From NCBI GenBank assembly GCA_020832305.1, contig JAFIEV010000080.1, forward strand, positions 86,215 to 150,214: DNA of 64,000 nt. Direction: 5' to 3'. How positions within the stretch are numbered: the stretch's first letter is position 1; each line of letters begins with the position of its first letter. The notes beneath the pieces are model-generated. The model saw only the letters and a program-made list of their open reading frames with translations. It made no database searches and was not told the DNA's origin. The position numbers and the translations under genes are program-made. Positions 44,889 to 52,921 of this stretch are shown one piece after another. The stretch comes from Cyclobacteriaceae bacterium. Lineage in GTDB: Bacteria > Bacteroidota > Bacteroidia > Cytophagales > Cyclobacteriaceae.

Positions 44889-45867
44889 TATAGATTTTAC
44901 CATCGTAGTAATCGGGACGGGCCCATACCAATGCATGAGGGCCTGCATATGGTTGCATCCTTCTTTCCAATGCGGTTGGATTTGATAGCTCAGCTATGCC
45001 TTTGCCATAATTTTTGCAAATCTCAATATTTTGGCTCAGTACTTCCAATCCGTTGTGGGCTACGACATTGGTACAAACGCCTTCGAGTTGCCAGTTGTAT
45101 TCGAGCAGCTCGGCCGGATTCGCGCCTTTATCTACTATGCCTCTCATGAGTTTCATAGATATTACACCCAAATTTTTATTTCTGGCTGCCGGAAGCGCAA
45201 CTTGTGCCATGCCGCCATAATTGGTGGCATTCATAGCCAATTGTACATGATCGATTTCAAGGTTTTCAATTAGCTCTTTGGCTCTTTGGGGGTCATCGTG
45301 GCATGAGAAACCTATAAAGCGCACTAATTTTTCTTCTTTTAGTCGGGCAACTGTTTTATAAATGCCTTTTTCAATATCCTGTAACTTATCCTTTTCAAGA
45401 ATCGCATGTATTAACAGAAAATCTACATAATCAAAATTGAGCCTTTTTAAACTTCGTTCAAATTGCTTTAAGGCTTTTTCAGGATCTCTTTCCGATAGTT
45501 TTGTCTGAACAATTACCTCTTTTCTTATGGCTGGTAAAACCTTGCCAAGACGCTCTTCACTGCTTTCAGGATCTTTATCTCCATAGTCTGAGGCAGTATC
45601 GAAGAAGTTTAATCCCTGGTCAAAAGCATATTCAATAGATTTTTCCCAAGCACCATCTGGCATTAGCATAAACTGCGAACCACAGCCATATCCAAGTATA
45701 GGCATTTTCAACCCGGTTTTCCCAAAAGCCCTCAAAGGCATTCCTTTGGCATTAACCAGGGCCTTGCCCGTATCACAGGATTGAACGAGCGCCCCTGCCG
45801 AAAGGGCCGCCATAGCAGCTGTAGATTTTTGAATAAATGTTCGTCTGTTGATTTCTGATTTGCCCAT
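44881..45867 (-). CDS. Aldo/keto reductase with Tat lipoprotein-type signal
   Basis: The 328-residue protein begins MGKSEINRRTFIQKSTAAM, a twin-arginine signal followed by ALVQSC, a possible lipobox. The AKR domain has FFDTASDYGDKD (catalytic Asp/Tyr), IVQTKLSERD (Lys) and LLIHAILEKD (His). It resembles the oxidoreductases encoded near sugar-use genes in Bacteroidota. It differs from the reductase at 42289 in length of the loops and in the possible lipid anchor, so the two are not recent duplicates. Confidence 0.9.
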   Translation of the reverse strand: MGKSEINRRTFIQKSTAAMAALSAGALVQSCDTGKALVNAKGMPLRAFGKTGLKMPILGYGCGSQFMLMPDGAWEKSIEYAFDQGLNFFDTASDYGDKDPESSEERLGKVLPAIRKEVIVQTKLSERDPEKALKQFERSLKRLNFDYVDFLLIHAILEKDKLQDIEKGIYKTVARLKEEKLVRFIGFSCHDDPQRAKELIENLEIDHVQLAMNATNYGGMAQVALPAARNKNLGVISMKLMRGIVDKGANPAELLEYNWQLEGVCTNVVAHNGLEVLSQNIEICKNYGKGIAELSNPTALERRMQPYAGPHALVWARPDYYDGKIYTA

Positions 45868-46009
45868 GATGACAGGATATTTTTAATGAATGTACTTTAA
45901 ATCTAATGTTTGTAGATCAAAATTCAAAATTTGATTTTGCTTTTTTGAAAAATTCAATGTAAATATGGATTTAATAGTAAAGATATTGTAATTTTTAAAT
46001 TTAGATTAT

Positions 46010-46891
46010 ATGCTTAAGTTGGTTTGGGTTTTTGCTTTGGTTTTGTCAGTAGGGCTGCATTTACTTATGGCTCAGGATCGTCCATTGAAAATTTTGGTTA
46101 TTGGCGCTCATCCTGATGATTGTGAAATTAATGTTGGAGGTACAGCGGCATTGTTTGCTGAAATGGGGCATAAGGTTAAATTTATTTCTGTTACCAATGG
46201 AAATGCAGGTCATCACGAAATTGGCGGAACCCCATTGTATAAAAGGCGACTGGCAGAATCATTGGAGTCGGCACGGCGATTGGGAATCGAAGAATATGAA
46301 CTTATGAGCAACGATGACGGTCTGCTGATGCCAACGCTTGAAAACCGCCTGCAAATTATCAGAAAAATAAGAGAATGGGATGCCGATGTAGTCATTTCCC
46401 ACAGAACCAATGACTACCATCCCGATCACAGATATACAGGAATACTGGTGCAGGATGCTGCCTATATGGTGGCTGTGCCAAATATTGCGCCCGATGTACC
46501 GGCCTTGAAAAAAAACCCGGTTTTTTTATATAGTTACGACCGTTTTCAAAGACCAAATCCATTTCGGCCAGATATCACAGTAATCATTGATCAAAGCATT
46601 ACAAAAAAAATCTTGGCAATGGATGCTCATGTTTCTCAGTTTTACGAATGGCTTCCCTGGATAGGCGGTTATGCCGATCAGGTACCCGGAGATCCGGCTC
46701 GACGAAGCAGCTGGCTCGCAGAGCGTTGGAGAAGACCTGTTAGTGATGAAATGAGAAAATCGCTGGAAAAATGGTACGGAACACCAAAGGCAAAGGCCGC
46801 TCAACATGCAGAAGCATTTGAAATCTGTGAATACGGCAGACAACCATCTGATGAAGAAATCAAATTGCTCTTTCCAATGTTGGGCAAGTGA
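46010..46891 (+). CDS. PIG-L family N-acetylglucosaminyl-type deacetylase, exported
   Basis: The 293-residue protein has a signal peptide (MLKLVWVFALVLSVGLHLLMA) and the PIG-L fold: the metal motif AHPDD (His34, Asp36, Asp37) in VIGAHPDDCEINVGG, and the second motif SHRTNDYHPDHRYTG (about 129-143) with further ligands. Family enzymes remove acetyl from GlcNAc-containing glycolipids, mycothiol or bacillithiol precursors, or chitin oligomers. The export signal points to an extracytoplasmic sugar substrate. It has no operon partner here. Confidence 0.9.
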   Translation: MLKLVWVFALVLSVGLHLLMAQDRPLKILVIGAHPDDCEINVGGTAALFAEMGHKVKFISVTNGNAGHHEIGGTPLYKRRLAESLESARRLGIEEYELMSNDDGLLMPTLENRLQIIRKIREWDADVVISHRTNDYHPDHRYTGILVQDAAYMVAVPNIAPDVPALKKNPVFLYSYDRFQRPNPFRPDITVIIDQSITKKILAMDAHVSQFYEWLPWIGGYADQVPGDPARRSSWLAERWRRPVSDEMRKSLEKWYGTPKAKAAQHAEAFEICEYGRQPSDEEIKLLFPMLGK

Positions 46892-47263
46892 AGATGGTGG
46901 TGGATTTGGCAAAAATCCATTACAGGAAACATTAATTTTTTTGCCTAAATCTGAGGATTGAAATTATTCCCGGAATCACTTTTCCTTTTAGGCAGACCGT
47001 GCTATATCATTCTGCCTGCAAACACACCAGGTCGAGAAATCATCTGTGTTTTTATGCATTCTTGCCAAAAAAGATACATGATTAAGACATTATTAAGAGT
47101 ATTTTAATGAAAATTTAATCTTTTTTTATATTTTCGTCGTATCAGAGAATATAAAAGAAATTGTGTTTCATTTTACCAAGATGTATTCTGAGAGGAATCT
47201 TATGTAATAACGGACTCAATTTTTTGAATTAGAAAATATTTTTTCATTATAAAATACATAACA
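46892..47263. other. 372-base intergenic region
   Basis: There is no gene. It contains an inverted repeat AGGCAGA (46990-46996) / TCTGCCT (47011-47017) after the deacetylase gene. A very AT-rich stretch of about 190 bases follows and probably holds the promoter for the carbonic anhydrase gene. No exact TAnnTTTG box was found. Confidence 0.35.
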
Positions 47264-48028
47264 ATGAGTAATTCGATTGAAAAGCTGATTCTGAAGGAGT
47301 ATCCTGGAGCACGTACCGGTGAAGAAGTCACAGCCACCTATCTTTCGTACCTGGAAGACAAATACGCTGCTGATTTGAATAAAATGCTCTTCGCAACTTC
47401 TATCTGTTCTGATGATATCAATGTATCGACAGATTTCAGAAGGGTTTTAAATCGTCCTTTTACAATGGGCGGCTTGGGCGGTCTGCCATATACAGGATTC
47501 ACTGGTATGGTTGCTTATGGGCACCATATTCCTGATGGTGGTGATGCATTTATATTTTATGGACCGCATATTGGTGTTACAGATGATGGTGAGCTGGGTA
47601 AAATGCTACGGCCCGGACAGAAAAATTTTTCCAATAGTTGTGGAGCGCTGGTATTGGCATTGGAAAGAATTAAAAGGGAAGATGATGTATATATTCCAAT
47701 AAACGATGAATTTGACTATCAGCAGGTATTGTTGGAGCGTACGGTTATGCCTTTTAAGCAGAGGATTCTTGAATCATCTAACCCAATCAAGGAAATCACC
47801 GAGGTGACATATGAAAATATTCATAGGAGAATACATTTTCTTGTAGAAAAAGCAAAGGATGAATTTCATTGTGACCGGGTATTTTTATTGGGAGGAGTTA
47901 TTTTAAATACCAGTCCGGGTATGAAAGATTATGTTGAAATCAGAAATTTTGAAATGCTTGATGTTAAGAATATTACTCCCTACAGTACTGAATCGATACT
48001 GGAGCATGATGCATTTGTAAATATGTAA
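47264..48028 (+). CDS. LCIB-family (theta-class) carbonic anhydrase-like protein
   Basis: The 254-residue protein matches the LCIB/LCIC beta-carbonic-anhydrase-like fold, known from algal CO2-concentrating mechanisms and bacterial relatives. Marks are TMGGLGGLPYTGFTGM (67-82), AYGHHIPDGG (84-93), YGPHIGVTDDGELGKM (99-114) and GQKNFSNSCGALVLAL (118-133). Expected zinc ligands are Cys48, His102 and Cys126, and Asp50 with Arg59 or Arg60 could form the usual Asp-Arg dyad. It would interconvert CO2 and bicarbonate in the cytoplasm. It converges with citrate synthase. Confidence 0.8.
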   Translation: MSNSIEKLILKEYPGARTGEEVTATYLSYLEDKYAADLNKMLFATSICSDDINVSTDFRRVLNRPFTMGGLGGLPYTGFTGMVAYGHHIPDGGDAFIFYGPHIGVTDDGELGKMLRPGQKNFSNSCGALVLALERIKREDDVYIPINDEFDYQQVLLERTVMPFKQRILESSNPIKEITEVTYENIHRRIHFLVEKAKDEFHCDRVFLLGGVILNTSPGMKDYVEIRNFEMLDVKNITPYSTESILEHDAFVNM

Positions 48029-48041
48029 TAATATGTAGCAA

Positions 48042-48072
48042 AAAGAAGGCTCCTCTTAAAGGAGCCTTCTTT
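48042..48072. terminator. Bidirectional intrinsic terminator
   Basis: A perfect 12-bp hairpin, AAAGAAGGCTCC (48042-48053) with GGAGCCTTCTTT (48061-48072), separates the convergent carbonic anhydrase and citrate synthase genes. Confidence 0.9.
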
Positions 48073-48089
48073 GATGTGTTTAAACTGAT

Positions 48090-49376
48090 TTATCTTTTCG
48101 AGATTTCCACGTAATCTCTTACTTTCTCTCCAATATACACCTGTCGTGGTCTTCCAATAGGTTCCTTGTTTTCTCTCATTTCTTTCCACTGGGCAATCCA
48201 CCCGGGGAGTCTTCCTATTGAAAACATTACCGGAAACATTTCTGTCGGGATACCAATAGCTTTCATAATGATGCCTGAATAAAAATCCACATTGGGATAG
48301 AGTTTTCTTTCAACAAAATACTCGTCTCTCAGGGCTACTTCTTCAAGTTTCTTGGCAACTTCCAGTTCAGGTGCAGCAACGCCGAGTTTATTCAGAATAA
48401 TATCTGCTTGTTTTTTAAGGATTTTGGCTCTTGGGTCAAAGTTTTTATACACCCTGTGGCCAAAGCCCATCAATCTGAATGGATCGTTTTTATCTTTTGC
48501 TTTTTCGATATATTTTTCGGTGTTACCTCCATCCTTAACGATATTATCAAGCATCTCGATTACGGCCTGATTGGCGCCACCGTGTAAAGGTCCCCAAAGT
48601 GCATTAACACCGGCAGCTACCGAAGCATAGAGACTGGCTTGCGACGACCCTACGATACGAACTGTACTGGTTGAGCAGTTTTGTTCATGATCGGCATGGA
48701 GGACAAATATTTTTTCCATGGCATCTGTCACGATGGGGTCTTCTTCATAGGCCTTTGTTGGTAATGCAAACATCATTTTCAGAAAGTTCGATACGTAGTC
48801 CAGGGAATTATCAGGATAATTACTTGGTAATCCTCTTTCTTTGGTATAAGACCATGCAACCATCGGAGGCATTTTTGCCAGCAGTCTTTTAATGGTAAGG
48901 TCAACTTTTGCATCAGGCCTGTTTGGATCAAGGGATTCCGGGAAAAACGTAGTGAGCGTTGTTACCAGGGAAGAAAGAACACCCATTGGATGTGATTTAG
49001 AGGGAAATCCATCCATGATTTTTTTCTTATCTTCGTGCATTAGCTGGTGTTCTTTAATTTCACCTTTGAATTTTTCCAGCTCATGTTGTTTAGGCAGCTC
49101 ACCGTAGATTAAAAGATAGGCTACTTCGAGGAAAGTTGATTTTTCTGCGAGTTGTTCGATGGGATAACCCCTGTAACGCAAAATGCCTTTTTCTCCATCC
49201 AGAAAAGTAATCGCACTTTTAGTAGCTCCGGTATTTTTATACCCAATATCCAGGGTAATAATGCCGCTTTGCTCCCTCAGGCTGCTAATGTCGATAGCAA
49301 CTTCATCTTCTGTTCCAACAATAATTGGTAGCTTATAGGTTTTACCATTAACAGATAGTTCAGCGAAATTTGACAT
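48090..49376 (-). CDS. gltA: Citrate synthase
   Basis: The 428-residue protein has the type II hexameric citrate synthase pattern: SAITFLDGEKGILRYRGYPIEQLAEKS (about 56-82), VLHADHEQNCSTSTVR (about 230-245, catalytic His), NALWGPLHGGANQAV (about 262-276, catalytic His) and FGHRVYKNFDPRA (about 308-320). The catalytic Asp is expected in NVDFYSGI. It condenses oxaloacetate and acetyl-CoA into the TCA cycle. An exact TAnnTTTG box sits only 5 bases before the start codon. Confidence 0.97.
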   Translation of the reverse strand: MSNFAELSVNGKTYKLPIIVGTEDEVAIDISSLREQSGIITLDIGYKNTGATKSAITFLDGEKGILRYRGYPIEQLAEKSTFLEVAYLLIYGELPKQHELEKFKGEIKEHQLMHEDKKKIMDGFPSKSHPMGVLSSLVTTLTTFFPESLDPNRPDAKVDLTIKRLLAKMPPMVAWSYTKERGLPSNYPDNSLDYVSNFLKMMFALPTKAYEEDPIVTDAMEKIFVLHADHEQNCSTSTVRIVGSSQASLYASVAAGVNALWGPLHGGANQAVIEMLDNIVKDGGNTEKYIEKAKDKNDPFRLMGFGHRVYKNFDPRAKILKKQADIILNKLGVAAPELEVAKKLEEVALRDEYFVERKLYPNVDFYSGIIMKAIGIPTEMFPVMFSIGRLPGWIAQWKEMRENKEPIGRPRQVYIGEKVRDYVEISKR

Positions 49377-49381
49377 AGATT

Positions 49382-49389
49382 CAAAAATA
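49382..49389 (-). promoter_or_regulatory. -7-like element immediately before gltA
   Basis: The minus strand reads TATTTTTG, matching TAnnTTTG, with only 5 bases (AATCT) before the ATG. If used, the mRNA would be leaderless or nearly so. Confidence 0.4.
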
Positions 49390-49426
49390 TAATTAATTAT
49401 ATGTTATTTATTTAATTTCAAAAACT

Positions 49427-50248
49427 TTAGTTATTACCCAGTATCAATGGTAAACCTTCTGAATTACCTATTATTACTACTTTAGTATTAGGAGAATTGG
49501 CTAGTCCTGTAGTGGCTTCAATACCCCTCATTTTTAATAATTGATTTGTCAGACTTTTGTTTATTATTTCATTAGCAAGAGACTCACCTTCGGCGGCAAT
49601 TCTTTTTCTTTCTGCTTCACTTCTTTCTTTTTCAAGTCTGAACTGGTAAGCCAGGGCCTCTTGTTCCTGTTGCAGTTTGCTTTCAATAGCATTTTTAATT
49701 TGCTCTGGTAAAATGATGGCCCTTATTAGAAGCGCTTTCATATTTATATTATTGTCGGCAGCCGATAAAATGGCCCGGGTTTCTTCAATGATTGACCTTT
49801 CAACTTCGGCCCTTTTGGTCGAGTAAATTTCTTCAGCACTGTAGCGGCCCATTACCCTCCGAACGGTTGAACGCACTTCAGGTTTAACCAGCCTGTCGGC
49901 ATAAAACTCTCCGAATCTTTGATGTATATCCCCAATTTTTTCGTATTCAGGGTGAAACCTCACAGAAACTTCTACCTGCAGCGAAAGCCCGCTTCGGTCG
50001 AGTACTTCCATCTTTTCCTCTGCAGAATTTTCCCTTACGTCGTAGACAAACATAGTATTCCATGGGGCTTTTACATGAAAGCCTTCTGAGAAAATTTTAT
50101 CTTTATCAAGGCCTCCACCAAATTTTTTGAAAAGCACACCCCTTTGGCCAGATTCTATGGTTACGAAGAGGCTTGAAGACAAAAACAATATTACAGCCAG
50201 CACCGTTACGCCAATAACTACTATTGGCAAAAATTTTCTATTATCCAT
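49427..50248 (-). CDS. Prohibitin-type SPFH/Band 7 protein
   Basis: The 273-residue protein has one N-terminal membrane helix (about 9-29). An SPFH domain follows (VTIESGQRGVLFKKFGGGLDKDKIFSEGFHVKAPW, then VSVRFHPEYEKIGDIHQRFG and YSAEEIYSTKRAEVERSI). A C-terminal coiled coil (about 190-225, rich in Glu, Arg and Ala) completes it. Such proteins form ring or cage assemblies on the membrane and associate with FtsH-type proteases. The length is typical of prohibitin homologues. It lies 50 bases upstream of gltA on the same strand. Confidence 0.9.
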   Translation of the reverse strand: MDNRKFLPIVVIGVTVLAVILFLSSSLFVTIESGQRGVLFKKFGGGLDKDKIFSEGFHVKAPWNTMFVYDVRENSAEEKMEVLDRSGLSLQVEVSVRFHPEYEKIGDIHQRFGEFYADRLVKPEVRSTVRRVMGRYSAEEIYSTKRAEVERSIIEETRAILSAADNNINMKALLIRAIILPEQIKNAIESKLQQEQEALAYQFRLEKERSEAERKRIAAEGESLANEIINKSLTNQLLKMRGIEATTGLANSPNTKVVIIGNSEGLPLILGNN

Positions 50249-50367
50249 TTTTTTTATCTTTTAGGTATTATTTTATTCTGATATTGAACTTTATAACGGC
50301 TTTCAGGTAAACAGTGTTTCTAATATAATAAGATAAGGGGCAATACAAAATTTTGCCTCTTAAGTGA

Positions 50368-51339
50368 TTAATTAGAAATTTCTTTCCAGACCAGCGCACT
50401 GGCACCAAGGAATGCCGCTTTGGCACCTTCAAGCTTAGATGGTAAGATCTGCACTTTATTTTGAAAGATTTTCAGCAGGTCTCTTTCCATGTATTCTTTA
50501 GTTGGTTTTATTATCATATCCCCTGCACTGGCCAGTCCGCCAAAAAGAAATATGGCCTCCGGGCTGGTATGCATTACTGTATCTGCCAATGCCTCTCCAA
50601 GATATTTTGCGGTTACATCAAAGGCCTGCAAAGCGATTGGGTCACCTTTAACGGCAGCTTCATAAATCATTTTGGAAGTGAGTTGATTGAAACTTATGTC
50701 GCGAAGCTCACTGTCTTCAATGCTATCAGCGAGCAATTCAAATACAGTTCTTTTTATTCCGGTAGCCGATGCATAGGTTTCAAGTGAACCTCTTCTTCCC
50801 GTAGGGCACATGCGTCCTCCACGTACTACGGTAACATGTCCTAGTTCGCCGGCAAATCCATCGTGGCCATAGACCAGTTCGCCATTGACAACAAGCCCAC
50901 TTCCCAGACCGGTACCGAGGGTAATAACGATAAAGTTTTTCATGTGTTTAGCGCCGCCGTATATCATTTCACCTATGGCAGCGGCATTGGCATCATTGGT
51001 TAGTACGATGGTTTCGTAGGCAAACTTTTTCTTCATTAGTTCGACAAATGGCACAACTCCTTTAAAAGTGAGATTCGGGGCATATTCTATCGTGCCTTTG
51101 TAGTAATTGCCATTGGGGGCACCGATTCCGATACCTTTAATGGCGGGTTTTATATTTTTCTTTTCGAGTTCCCTGAATTCTTCATCTATGCGGCTTTCAA
51201 TTTCTGCAATAAATTTTTCGATATCTCCGTGCCTGGCAGTATCGATTACTCTTTCGGCCAATACTTCACCGCTTTTATCTATTATTCCTATGGCAGTGGT
51301 TGTTCCACCGATATCTATTCCTATGGCTCCTTCCGTCAT
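50368..51339 (-). CDS. ROK-family sugar kinase (glucokinase-like)
   Basis: The 323-residue protein has GIDIGGTTTAIGIID (ATP site, 7-21), GIGAPNGNYYKGTIEYAPNL, LTNDANAAAIGE (catalytic Asp116) and ITLGTGLGSGLVVNGELVYG. The ROK zinc motif CxCGxxGC is reduced to Cys178-Pro-Thr180-Gly-Arg-Arg-Gly-Ser185. It lies 25 bases after the FucP-type transporter stop, forming a sugar uptake and phosphorylation pair. Glucose or a related hexose is the likely substrate. Confidence 0.9.
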   Translation of the reverse strand: MTEGAIGIDIGGTTTAIGIIDKSGEVLAERVIDTARHGDIEKFIAEIESRIDEEFRELEKKNIKPAIKGIGIGAPNGNYYKGTIEYAPNLTFKGVVPFVELMKKKFAYETIVLTNDANAAAIGEMIYGGAKHMKNFIVITLGTGLGSGLVVNGELVYGHDGFAGELGHVTVVRGGRMCPTGRRGSLETYASATGIKRTVFELLADSIEDSELRDISFNQLTSKMIYEAAVKGDPIALQAFDVTAKYLGEALADTVMHTSPEAIFLFGGLASAGDMIIKPTKEYMERDLLKIFQNKVQILPSKLEGAKAAFLGASALVWKEISN

Positions 51340-51364
51340 AATATTTATATAATTAAAGTATCAT

Positions 51365-52747
51365 TTATTTAATTGAATGTTTATATCCTTTAACCCCGTA
51401 ATACAGAATGTAAGCATAGCAAGCGATGGTAATTAAAAATGAATTATGAATACCAAAATTATCGGCCATAACACCCATAAGCAGCGGTATGATGGCGCCA
51501 CCCACAATGGCCATACAAAGGATACCTGAACCCTGGCTGGTGTGCCGGCCAAGACCGTCTATGGCCAGGGTGAAGATGGTTGGAAACATAATAGAGTTAA
51601 ATAGTCCAACGGCAACTATTGGCCACATGGCCACAGGTCCGGTAGAACTTACAGTAATAATTACCAGAAGAATGACGATACCTGCAAATATGGCCAGGGT
51701 TCTCGCCGGAAGTTTTTGCCCCAGGTTAAAAGCAATGATGTTAATGGTTACAAATATTAAAAATATGGCAGCCAGTTGTATCTCTTCGGTAAGCCACCAG
51801 GCCAGGAAAAAGGAGAATACAAATATCAACCCATAATAAATACCCCTTCGCTGACCAGCAATATTCGATAATGATACGGCGCCAAAAAAACGTCCAATCA
51901 TAGCCCCACCCCAATACAAGGCCATATATTTGGCGGCAACTTCTTCGCGAAGTCCTCCGATTTCAGGTTCTGCAAAAAAGTTTACCAGAAAACTTCCGAT
52001 CGATACCTCAGCACCCACATATACAAAGATAGCTACCGCACCCAATATCAGGTGTCTGAACTGCCAGGCATTTCCAGCATCTTCTTTATAGGTTTCCGAC
52101 TCAATAACAGGTAATTTGGCAAAAATAAACAGAATTGCTATGACAAAAAGTGTTAAGGCAATTCCGATATAAGGACCTTGCACAGCCGCAGCTTTTTCTG
52201 TTTGATCGGTAACCAATTCATTTAAAATGAGCATAGCACCAAAAACCGGAGCGATGGTTGTGCCGAATGAGTTGAGCGCCTGTGTGAGGTTAAGCCTTGC
52301 AGAAGCTGTTTTGGCTGAACCTAAAATCGAAACATAAGGATTGGCAGAGACCTGAAGTATGGTAATTCCCGATGCCAATACAAACAAACCTGCGAGAAAT
52401 AATCCATAAGAAATCACAGTAGAGGCCGGATAAAACATGAGGGCTCCCAGACCGGCTACAAACAAACCCAGAACAATACCCCGCTGGTAACCTATACGGC
52501 CAATAATCATACCTGCGGGCACCGACATAAGCGCATAGGCACCGAAAAATGTAAATTGTATAAGCATGGTTTGCGTATAATTCAGATCAAACAATGCTTT
52601 TAAATGCGGTATGAGTATATCATTGAGGCAAGTAATAAAACCCCACATAAAAAACAAGCTGGTAAGCATGATCAATGCGGAGGTGTAATTCTTTGAGGTG
52701 TCGTTATTGAACTCAACATTACCCGATGATGGAATTCCGGATGCCAT
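51365..52747 (-). CDS. FucP/GluP-type sugar:H+ symporter (MFS)
   Basis: The 460-residue protein has 12 predicted membrane helices. FucP-group marks include FFMWGFITCLNDILIPHLKALFDLNYTQTML (about 32-62), FFGAYALMSVPAGMIIGRIGYQRGI and LQVSANPYVSILG. Members import L-fucose, glucose, galactose, GlcNAc or similar sugars with protons. The ROK kinase gene follows at 25 bases, so a hexose such as glucose is likely. An exact -7 box lies 87 bases upstream. Confidence 0.92.
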   Translation of the reverse strand: MASGIPSSGNVEFNNDTSKNYTSALIMLTSLFFMWGFITCLNDILIPHLKALFDLNYTQTMLIQFTFFGAYALMSVPAGMIIGRIGYQRGIVLGLFVAGLGALMFYPASTVISYGLFLAGLFVLASGITILQVSANPYVSILGSAKTASARLNLTQALNSFGTTIAPVFGAMLILNELVTDQTEKAAAVQGPYIGIALTLFVIAILFIFAKLPVIESETYKEDAGNAWQFRHLILGAVAIFVYVGAEVSIGSFLVNFFAEPEIGGLREEVAAKYMALYWGGAMIGRFFGAVSLSNIAGQRRGIYYGLIFVFSFFLAWWLTEEIQLAAIFLIFVTINIIAFNLGQKLPARTLAIFAGIVILLVIITVSSTGPVAMWPIVAVGLFNSIMFPTIFTLAIDGLGRHTSQGSGILCMAIVGGAIIPLLMGVMADNFGIHNSFLITIACYAYILYYGVKGYKHSIK

Positions 52748-52833
52748 TATTTAGTTTTTTAATGATTTAAGTAAAAATCTCAATTCTATTAAGGAATAAG
52801 GTCTTCCTTTTAGTAAAAAATTCAGATGCTGCC

Positions 52834-52841
52834 CAAAAGTA
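52834..52841 (-). promoter_or_regulatory. Possible -7 element of the FucP-ROK operon
   Basis: The minus strand reads TACTTTTG, identical to the rpsT -7 box. It implies a leader of about 80 bases before the transporter gene. Confidence 0.4.
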
Positions 52842-52921
52842 GGAAAAAAAATGAAAAGGTTTATTGTGTGGAATTTGTTTTTAAACCGATTGTACAGATC
52901 AGTCAGGCGCTGATTTGCCAT

